Shown here: piece by piece, positions 54,208 to 62,400 of the stretch | Layout: the number at the start of each line of letters is the position of its first letter | Position numbering within the stretch: position 1 is the first letter of the stretch | NCBI GenBank assembly: GCA_028694215.1 | Contig: JAQUTW010000001.1 | Coordinates: 1 to 64,000 of the forward strand | DNA from: Paludibacteraceae bacterium | GTDB lineage: Bacteria; Bacteroidota; Bacteroidia; Bacteroidales; Paludibacteraceae | Direction of reading: 5' to 3' | DNA: 64,000 nucleotides | Notes under the pieces: generated by a model | Told to the model about the DNA's origin: nothing | Seen by the model: only the letters and a program-made list of their open reading frames with translations | Database searches by the model: none | Translations under genes and position numbers: made by a program

Positions 54208-54669
54208 ATGAAACACATAACTTATTTGTTCATTTGTCTTTTGTTTGTATTAAGTTCATGCGACGAATGTGAATTGTTGCGAACATCAACAAACTTAGCG
54301 GGTGCTTGGGACTTAACCGAAACTACTCAAATACTTACCTGTGAATCAGATCACTCCTTTGATACAACCTTCGTATTTAATGATACACTGAGTACAGTAT
54401 GCACTTTAAAACAAGATGGTTCGTGCTTTGTCAATTTTGGCGCTGATACTGCTATAGTAGGGACTTGGGCAGTGAATAGTCGTAAACTGAATGTAGATGC
54501 GAAATATGTGCATTTTGATTTGTTGTGGTCACGCGAATACACCATTCAAAAATTAACCTCAAAACAATTGATACTAAATAATCGTAGAGACATACTAATG
54601 CGTGAATCAGCTCATGCTATCCCTATCACATTATTGATGAATGAAACTACTAAATTTATAAAACAATAA
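54208..54669 (+). CDS. Lipocalin-like lipoprotein
   Basis: Unknown function. 153 residues with lipoprotein signal (lipobox VLSSCDEC), then a single beta-rich domain: [59 protein letters not shown]. The GxW...GTW pattern is that of small lipocalin-like Bacteroidetes lipoproteins and is shared in outline with the frameshifted gene at 46.6-47.3 kb. It lies between the DoxX gene and tpiA, which are usually neighbours, so it looks inserted there. Close spacing (23 and 14 bases) suggests it is part of the operon. Confidence 0.72.
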   Translation: MKHITYLFICLLFVLSSCDECELLRTSTNLAGAWDLTETTQILTCESDHSFDTTFVFNDTLSTVCTLKQDGSCFVNFGADTAIVGTWAVNSRKLNVDAKYVHFDLLWSREYTIQKLTSKQLILNNRRDILMRESAHAIPITLLMNETTKFIKQ

Positions 54670-54683
54670 AATTACAAACTAAC

Positions 54684-55439
54684 ATGAGAAAAAACATTGT
54701 GGCAGGTAATTGGAAAATGAACAAAACCCTGCAAGAAGGTGTAGCTTTGGCTACGGATTTGAAAAACATCTTGAATGGAACCAAACCGAACTGCGAGGTC
54801 ATTATCGGAACTCCTTTCATTCACTTGGCTACGGTAGCCGAATTAGTCAAAGGCAGCGTTATCAAAGTATCTGCAGAAAACTGTGCCGACAAAGCATCTG
54901 GTGCATATACGGGCGAAGTATCTGCCGCTATGGTAAAATCCACAGGAGCTGAATTTTGCATCATTGGTCACTCCGAACGTCGCGCCTATTACCACGAAAC
55001 TTACGATATCTTGAAAGATAAAGTTCAACTTGCTTTGGAAAACGGATTACAACCTATTTTCTGCATTGGCGAAGTAAAAGAGGAACGTGAAGCCAATAAA
55101 CAAAATGCCGTTGTAAAAGCACAATTGGAAGGTTCTGTATTCAACTTGAATGCCGAAGACTTCGGAAAAATTGTATTGGCATACGAACCCGTTTGGGCTA
55201 TTGGTACAGGATTGACCGCAACTCCCGAACAAGCACAAGAAATTCACGCTTATATTCGTAGTTTGGTAACTGAAAAATATGGCAAAGAAGTTGCCGACAA
55301 CTGCTCTATTCTTTATGGTGGAAGTTGCAAAGGCAGTAATGCCAAAGGTTTATTTTCCAATCCCGATATTGATGGCGGTTTAATTGGCGGAGCCTCACTG
55401 AAAGCAGAAGATTTCAAAGCAATCATCGACGCATTTTAA
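54684..55439 (+). CDS. tpiA: Triosephosphate isomerase
   Basis: Interconverts dihydroxyacetone phosphate and glyceraldehyde 3-phosphate. 251 residues of a TIM barrel: [11 protein letters not shown] (residues 5-15) with Asn and Lys of the active site, [13 protein letters not shown] with catalytic His, [13 protein letters not shown] with catalytic Glu near residue 168, and [15 protein letters not shown] near the end. Last gene of the five-gene run, followed by a strong terminator. Confidence 0.98.
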   Translation: MRKNIVAGNWKMNKTLQEGVALATDLKNILNGTKPNCEVIIGTPFIHLATVAELVKGSVIKVSAENCADKASGAYTGEVSAAMVKSTGAEFCIIGHSERRAYYHETYDILKDKVQLALENGLQPIFCIGEVKEEREANKQNAVVKAQLEGSVFNLNAEDFGKIVLAYEPVWAIGTGLTATPEQAQEIHAYIRSLVTEKYGKEVADNCSILYGGSCKGSNAKGLFSNPDIDGGLIGGASLKAEDFKAIIDAF

Positions 55440-55460
55440 GCAACAAACTATTATCAAATA

Positions 55461-55492
55461 AAAAATCCTCGAATTAAAATTCGAGGATTTTT
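55461..55492. terminator. Bidirectional terminator between tpiA and the glycosyltransferase
   Basis: A 14-bp perfect stem AAAAATCCTCGAAT / ATTCGAGGATTTTT with a 4-base loop TAAA, 21 bases past tpiA. Confidence 0.93.
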
Positions 55493-55518
55493 TCATGTTC
55501 TTATTTTGCAAACTATTA

Positions 55519-57216
55519 TTACCTGAAACGTAACACAAACGTAGGATATGAACGCTGCCGTTCATCAAATTTCCCTTCCTGATGTATCAATTCAAACCTT
55601 TGCGGATAAGCCATAACTGCCGGATAAATTGTTCGGTAAGCATGAGGAAACCATGAATCAAGTATCACATACTGAGTGCGATGTTGTTCAAAAAATGCTA
55701 TTACGGCATCCGGTTCAACATTTACAGGAATCATCTCAGAATGATGATAATTGGAATACATATAGAAAATCTCCGGTTTGCGACAATAAATGCGGGCTGT
55801 ATCAGGCAAATTGGCACCACACCACTGAGCAGAACTAATATAATCGGTAAACGCTGATTGCCCAAGCGATTTCCAAGATTTAATTTGTGACATTCGACGA
55901 TTGCTTTCTTGAGCCTCAACATGTGTAGGTATCAAAATGAAAGTAATAACAACAACTAACAGCGATTGCCAAACACGTGTACTTTCTATTTTAAATAATT
56001 TGTGCAATACTAAATGAATCAGATAAGCTGCACCATTTAAAAACAAGAAGAAGAAAAACGGAATAATGGCAATAAAATAACGTTCGGTACTGTACTCCTG
56101 AGCATACAATATTAAAACCGCCATAGTCGCTCCAACATAAAACAATATCAGCCAAGCACTTTGACGCATATTAAACAATCCAAGAAGCAGTAAAACCAAA
56201 ACACTAATTCCCACTATCCAATTTGATATTGAAGTCGGTTGATCAGGAAACCAGTTGGTTCGGAAAATTGCTTGTGGCACATAGCCTACAATATGCCGAC
56301 GGGTATTGTTACCAATACGTTCAGCCCAATCATCATAAGTTTGCATGGTACCTCCACCCGATTTTTGCATAAACTGCGACTGATAAGCCACACCCGTTTT
56401 GCCTACAGCTTCCTGACGAGCATCCCACACTTGCTTTGGAATATACCATGACAATAACACCAAAGAAAACAACAAACAGAAATGAAAGAAACGACGTTTA
56501 CTAACCGTATCATGCTGTTTCAACCATTTTATTCCATATTTGATGGCACACACTACAAGCCACAACAATAACGACAACACCAGAGCTAATGCAATGGTAC
56601 GGACAAATTGAACATAGGCGACAAAAAATAGAAAAACCACTAACAATACATAGTTTTGCCATTTATGATAATCCAATAAATCCGAATTCTGCAATATTAG
56701 TGCCAAATATAAAATAACCATAGAGCAAAACATATAAAGCGGTTCACTCATCATCATCGACCCAAAGCGCAACACATCTACTTGTACCGACGATAATAAA
56801 CACGCACAAAAAGGAATCAACACACTGCCGGTTAATTTTTTTAACAAGAAAAACAATAAAATGATAGCTGCAAACAACAAAGTACCGTCAGCTTTTTTGA
56901 TGAATTGTTGATTATCGGGTGCTATTTTCTGCAATAAAGCAATATAGGCAGGATAACCCGGCGGAAAATGTGTATGGGGCGTTTCGGTAAAACCAATGGT
57001 ATTAACATAACCTTTACCATCGGCAAGCGCCTGACCCAAAGCGAAATAATAAATATTATCACCATTCATATCCACTTTACGGTTGAAATTGGCGGAATAA
57101 TTCGACCAATATACAATGGTAATAAGCACTAATAAAACGATTTCCACCAACGGTTTATGAAAAAACTGTTCTATTCGTTGTGTAAATGTTTTTTTATCAG
57201 ATACTGTTTGTTTCAT
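55519..57216 (-). CDS. GT-C membrane glycosyltransferase (ArnT/PMT-like, GT39 type)
   Basis: Probably transfers a sugar from a polyprenyl-phosphate donor to a lipid or protein on the periplasmic side. 565 residues with about ten to twelve membrane helices. The first loop has the acidic pattern of the fold (RKVDMNGDNIYYFALGQALA near residue 50, then GFTETPHTHFPPGYPAYIAL). The last ~120 residues are a soluble domain (QWCGANLPDTARIYCRKPE; QYVILDSWFPHAYR). Acceptor unknown. Third gene of GtrA-flavoprotein-GT-C, six bases after the flavoprotein. Confidence 0.8.
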   Translation of the reverse strand: MKQTVSDKKTFTQRIEQFFHKPLVEIVLLVLITIVYWSNYSANFNRKVDMNGDNIYYFALGQALADGKGYVNTIGFTETPHTHFPPGYPAYIALLQKIAPDNQQFIKKADGTLLFAAIILLFFLLKKLTGSVLIPFCACLLSSVQVDVLRFGSMMMSEPLYMFCSMVILYLALILQNSDLLDYHKWQNYVLLVVFLFFVAYVQFVRTIALALVLSLLLWLVVCAIKYGIKWLKQHDTVSKRRFFHFCLLFSLVLLSWYIPKQVWDARQEAVGKTGVAYQSQFMQKSGGGTMQTYDDWAERIGNNTRRHIVGYVPQAIFRTNWFPDQPTSISNWIVGISVLVLLLLGLFNMRQSAWLILFYVGATMAVLILYAQEYSTERYFIAIIPFFFFLFLNGAAYLIHLVLHKLFKIESTRVWQSLLVVVITFILIPTHVEAQESNRRMSQIKSWKSLGQSAFTDYISSAQWCGANLPDTARIYCRKPEIFYMYSNYHHSEMIPVNVEPDAVIAFFEQHRTQYVILDSWFPHAYRTIYPAVMAYPQRFELIHQEGKFDERQRSYPTFVLRFR

Positions 57217-57222
57217 AATTTT

Positions 57223-58788
57223 TTATTTACTTTCGTGATATTCTTCTTCGGTATTTACCGACCAGATATTATCTTTATTTATATTTCCCGTAGCTATATC
57301 TTTCACCGCTTCCATGGCTGTCAACATAGAATGATCCATATTGTTATAACGATGTTGCCCATTACGACCTATGCAGAACAGATTTGGAATTTTATTGAGA
57401 TAATCTTTCACCACATCTAACTGATAGTACGAACCAAAATAAGCAGGATAAGCTTTTTGTACCTTCACCTGAGTAGCATCCAATACATTTTCCTTGTCCA
57501 AGATATTAATGCGTTCCATTTCTTCAATGGCCATTTTAATAAAATCTTCTTTGCTCATATTCCACAATTCATCACCTTCAGTACAAAAATATTCCAGCCC
57601 GACAAACATGGTATTTTTATAATCGGCAACCATATATGGCGACCAGTTATTAAATATTTGCAATCGTCCAACTTTCACATCACGTTCCTGCACATAAATC
57701 CACGTATCGGGAACACGTTTTTCAAACGTATGAATTTTGGTTGTATTTACAATATTGAGTTTCTTTACCAACAAACCGACCGTAATAAAATCACGATACG
57801 GTAACTCTGCCGCAATACTTTTGACTTCTTTTGGAACAGAAGCATCATGCAAAGCAGCTACCAAATCCTTTATCGGCATGCTTGACAACAAATAATCGCA
57901 CGGTTCCGTTATTATTTTACCGTTAGTTTCCACATCGACCGAAACGACCTGACCGTCTTGCAAATGAACACCCATAACTTTACTGTTTTTACGAACTTCA
58001 CCACCCAATTTTTCAACTTCCTGAGCCGCCGATTCCCACAATTGTCCCGGACCAAATTTTGGATAAATAAATTGTTCTATCAGTGAAGTTTCTACTTTTT
58101 TTTGGTCAATATCTTTTGAGCGGAACGGTTTGGTTACAATATCTTTCAGAATAGACAAAATGGACAAACCTTTGACACGTTGTGCGCCCCAATCGGCACC
58201 TAAATTTCGCGGATGTACGCCCCATACCTTTTCCGTATAATCCTCGAAAAACATACTGTACAAAAGCTTTCCGAAACGATTGATATAGAAATTTTCCAAC
58301 GATGTATCGGGGCGTTTGGCTACCACTGCCCACAAATAACCACACACAACTTTGAATGTACGAGCCAAACCCATATTGGCAAAAGTCTGCCATTTTATCG
58401 AAATAGGATAATCGAAGAACTTCCTTAAAAAAAATATGCGCGAAACACGACCACGAATCAGCATCACACGGTTTGTTTTTTCGGGATTCGGACCATTTGG
58501 CACAAATGCTTTCTTGTTTTCGAGGAGAATATCATCAATAGCAGGTTGTCCCTGAATAGGCATCAGCGTATTCCACCAATCCATTACAGCCTGATTTTTT
58601 GAAAAAAAACGATGACCACCCAAGTCCATACGGTTTCCATTGTACTCTATCGTTTTGGAAATGCCACCTATACTATCCGACATTTCCAGCACAACCGGAT
58701 GTATATCTGTTTGTTTTAGCAACTCCATTGCTGCTGTCAGTCCTGCAGGACCGGCTCCAACAATAATTGCTTTTTTATTTTTCTCCAT
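57223..58788 (-). CDS. FAD-dependent oxidoreductase related to UDP-galactopyranose mutase/amine oxidase
   Basis: Flavoprotein of 521 residues. Rossmann FAD motif [18 protein letters not shown] at residues 8-25, Glu for the ribose in VVLEMSD, then [20 protein letters not shown], the substrate-side signature of the protoporphyrinogen oxidase/UDP-galactopyranose mutase group. C-terminal FAD contact in [20 protein letters not shown]. Given neighbours for sugar transfer and a polyprenyl-linked flippase-like protein, a role in sugar ring or lipid-carrier chemistry is more likely than haem synthesis; inference. Eight bases after... the GtrA gene ends 7 bases upstream. Confidence 0.8.
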   Translation of the reverse strand: MEKNKKAIIVGAGPAGLTAAMELLKQTDIHPVVLEMSDSIGGISKTIEYNGNRMDLGGHRFFSKNQAVMDWWNTLMPIQGQPAIDDILLENKKAFVPNGPNPEKTNRVMLIRGRVSRIFFLRKFFDYPISIKWQTFANMGLARTFKVVCGYLWAVVAKRPDTSLENFYINRFGKLLYSMFFEDYTEKVWGVHPRNLGADWGAQRVKGLSILSILKDIVTKPFRSKDIDQKKVETSLIEQFIYPKFGPGQLWESAAQEVEKLGGEVRKNSKVMGVHLQDGQVVSVDVETNGKIITEPCDYLLSSMPIKDLVAALHDASVPKEVKSIAAELPYRDFITVGLLVKKLNIVNTTKIHTFEKRVPDTWIYVQERDVKVGRLQIFNNWSPYMVADYKNTMFVGLEYFCTEGDELWNMSKEDFIKMAIEEMERINILDKENVLDATQVKVQKAYPAYFGSYYQLDVVKDYLNKIPNLFCIGRNGQHRYNNMDHSMLTAMEAVKDIATGNINKDNIWSVNTEEEYHESK

Positions 58789-58795
58789 ATTAAAT

Positions 58796-59242
58796 TTATT
58801 CTTTCAAAATATTAAAGAAACGATGCGAATACATAAATATCTTTCGGGCAAAAAAATTCCAAAAAAAGACAATTGCCGTCATTATCAATTTAGAAACCAA
58901 ATAATGTACACCAACTATCTTTGTGAAACAATATAAACCTATTTCAAGTAAGATTAAACCAATACCACCGATAAGAAAAACTAAAATAATTTCGACCACT
59001 CGCGATTTTGGTTCACCCTTAAAGACCAAATATTTAGCAATGACATAGTTGACACTGGTGCCAAGTATAAAACCAACAATTGCAGCAATTAAATAGTTGA
59101 TATTTAGTACATACGACAATAGAAAATAGCAACCATAATCCGCTATAAATGCTCCTACTGCCACAAAACAGTATCGAAATAATTGCAAAAAGGTATTATT
59201 AGTTGGTTGGCGAAATAAAATATTATACCACTTGTTTAGCAT
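58796..59242 (-). CDS. GtrA-family membrane protein
   Basis: Four-helix membrane protein of 148 residues. GtrA proteins are thought to flip polyprenyl-phosphate-linked sugars for glycan modification. Visible: [20 protein letters not shown] (first helix), [20 protein letters not shown] with the conserved NY, then [18 protein letters not shown] and [20 protein letters not shown], where FxxRKxxxY is the family ending. First gene of the operon with the flavoprotein and the GT-C enzyme, which fits supply of a lipid-linked sugar donor. Confidence 0.9.
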   Translation of the reverse strand: MLNKWYNILFRQPTNNTFLQLFRYCFVAVGAFIADYGCYFLLSYVLNINYLIAAIVGFILGTSVNYVIAKYLVFKGEPKSRVVEIILVFLIGGIGLILLEIGLYCFTKIVGVHYLVSKLIMTAIVFFWNFFARKIFMYSHRFFNILKE

Positions 59243-59292
59243 TAAAGACAGGAATTTCGTACACTTCTATTCAAAAAAAACTTTACATTGTG

Positions 59293-59327
59293 CAAATGTA
59301 CTATTTTTTTCTCACTAATACATCAAA
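59293..59327 (-). promoter_or_regulatory. Bacteroidetes-type promoter of the GtrA operon
   Basis: Minus strand TTTG (59327-59324), 23 bases, TACATTTG (59300-59293), 50 bases before the GtrA ATG. Confidence 0.6.
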
Positions 59328-59371
59328 TTTATATTTATACCACAAGTGTCAAACTCCTGTGATTTATCCAT

Positions 59372-59408
59372 AAAAATTCATCAGAGCAAGAATCTTGCTC
59401 TGATGAAT
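59372..59408 (-). terminator. Terminator of the giant T9SS cargo gene
   Basis: A 16-bp perfect stem (59376-59391 / 59393-59408; core CATCAGAGCAAGA) around a single base, followed on the minus strand by TTTTT. Lies 28 bases past the stop codon. Confidence 0.88.
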
Positions 59409-59436
59409 CAATTAAAAACTTATATAGTTTCCTTGC

Positions 59437-62400
59437 TTATTTTACCACTACTTTGGCTACTTGGTTACCAAGGCGAACAACATATACTCCTGCCTGTGGC
59501 AAACTGTAAGTTGCAGCGGTAGAATTCATGCGTCCGTTATAAACCAAGATACCTGTAACGGTATAAATAGAGATGTCGGTATTGGCAACAGCTCCAAGAA
59601 TTTTAACCGTACGATCGGGACGACCAAAAATAATAGCATCCTGAGTTGCATTGGTATTTACAACGCCGACTACCATACGGAATACTACATGTAATGTGTG
59701 GTCTTCAGTTACATTTGTAAAATTATAAACGCCACCGATAGTATTAATCAATGTCGAAGCAATCGGTTCTTTATCTACATAAATAGAATCTACCACAAAG
59801 TTTTCGTCGGCAGTAATGGTATAATTGAAATTTGTACCACGACGTAATATGGTAACTCCTTCTGGCGATACTGTTCCGTTATTACTGCACGAAGCCGTTA
59901 TGGTTGCCGGATTTATCAATACCGTAACTACAGAATCAACTCCTTTGGCATAAACATACGGTGACGGTAATGTTACTTCGTATTCTGCCTGTGTACGGTC
60001 TTCACTGATAACCCATGAACCGGAATTGTTAATTATGACAGGAGCAGCTCCTTGTGAAACAACACTATAAATATTTATCTCACCCAAAGCCATTCTTACC
60101 GGAATATCTTCTTCTATATCCCTTACATTCACAACATTGGTATCCAATACCAAGCCGGTTACTTCAATAACTTGATATGGGTCGGATAACTCAATAGAAT
60201 AGGTTACCGGAATAGGAGGCATAGAAGTAGCCGGAATTCTTGGATTAAATGCCAGATAATAAGTTGCAGTTGCAGAAGCCGTATAAGTAATATCAACACT
60301 GCTACTATTTGAAGATAAAGCAAGAACATATTTCCCATTGATCTTATTATACATCCAACCTCCTATCGGGAAGTTATTACTACCTGCCTTAATTTTCAGG
60401 CAACTACCTTTCACCAAATCTATTTTATACGCCTGAGTGCAGAAAGAATAACCGGTCTGTTCAAAACGGGCAGATTCACCTTTCACTAATTTATTTGAAA
60501 CAGCATTTTGTTCTGCATATACAAACGGCAAATCCTGATTCGTAAGCAGGGTTGCTTTGTCAAGCAACTCATCAATGGTTATTGCATCAGTACCCAACAG
60601 TTGTAGCATATACAAAGCATTAGCGGTAGCATTTTTTGTACTGACAACCAGATAATAATAGCCACCCTTTGTCGCTGTATAACTATATGCAGTGTTAAGC
60701 ATATCAACTACCGGCACATTTGTTTCATTCTCCTTATAAATGTAAGTTCTCATTGCAGCAGAAGCATACAATTGAACTTGGATCGTTTGATTCTGCTTCA
60801 GATAGAAACGATAAGCTTTGGCATAGAATGCACTGTTGTTAGTACCAAACTGACCTGTTACACCCTTAACCAACTGAGCAGTTGTGTTTTGCAACGTATC
60901 CTCGGATGATATATAATTCAACCTTATAGTAGGAGCATAATCGGACAATAACTCTTCAACAGGTATTATTTTTCTATAAATCAAATTATATCTACTAGTA
61001 TAAGAGTTGTTTGCATACGCCCCAAACATTACATAATAAGTACCTGTTGTATCGGGAGCAAATTGGAATTCTCCTGACTGAATTTTGGTACATTTGCCAT
61101 CCATATCATAACCATATACATACATCTGAGTCATTGGATTACTACCATACAACTCCATTTGTAATATCTCACCGGCTTTACAATTCATTTTGTAAGCTGC
61201 TGAATAGAAGAAATTATTGTTTTGTTCAAACAGAGTAGAATCGCCCTTTACCAATGGGCTTGCCTCTGATAATGTACCATTTATTTCATCACTTGATTTT
61301 GTCAGTTCTACTGCATGCTGATTCAACATCTCTTCAACCGTAATACCACCGTTGAAACGTTCTACAGTCAATGTAAAGTTTCCGGTTGTCTGCGAATTGT
61401 AAGTAGAAGGTACAATGTAATACTCTCCACTCCTCGGTGCCACAAGATAATACGAGCCACTGAAACCTTCGTCGAAACCGACCGTATCCTGTAGAATACA
61501 ATAGGGTTTTTCAGTGGTCATGGTTTCCGTAACCTTTATCGTTTCCAACGAATCGAGATGCAACCTGTAAGCCTGTGCATAACACAATGGATAACCACCA
61601 ACATTATCCACCAAAGGAGTGGTAGCACTACCGAAACTGTCGCGCACGATGAACGGCAGAGTAATTTCTACCGCATGTGCTATCAACGTATCGTATGGCA
61701 TTACTGCCAACGGATTGACAGCTTTTATATCAATAACATCCGAATATATTGCTCCAACTTCTGATGATGTTGCCACAAAGAAATAGGAAGCGGTTGTGTC
61801 CGCTTCAAACAGCAAACATTCTCCCGAATTACTGAAATCTTGCACAAACTGTATATCAGAAATATCTGTCGGAGTTTTATCAACTTGATAAACATACAAT
61901 TTGGTATCTGATTTGGTATATTGCAAGGCTACCAAATCAGCAGAATCCAACGTCAATTTATACGCTTCTGCATGATAATTTTTACCGGTTTTACCAAACA
62001 GACCTGTTTTTCCTTTTACCAAACGTGTCGGTTTGCAACCAAACATCAATGAATCAATTTTTGGAAGAATCGTTTCATTGGTTGTACGCAAAAGCGAATC
62101 CAATCTAATAACCGTTGTATCCGACAGTTCTTTGTTGACATAATCAAATGCCAAATGATAATCTCCATCAGTATGATTCGACAAAAGTGTCAGATAATAC
62201 TTGCCGGCTGCTACGTTCAATATGGTAGAAAAAGAAAATGCTTCTCCTCTCATATTGCCCAAGGGTAGTGTCAAAACTATAGATGATGGATCAAGTGATG
62301 GTGATGTTGATATAATCAGGTAAGGATAAAAACCTGTGTCTTTATACGACATCATCAACAATGTATCTTGCGGTACGGTAACATAATAACCGTAAGCAGG

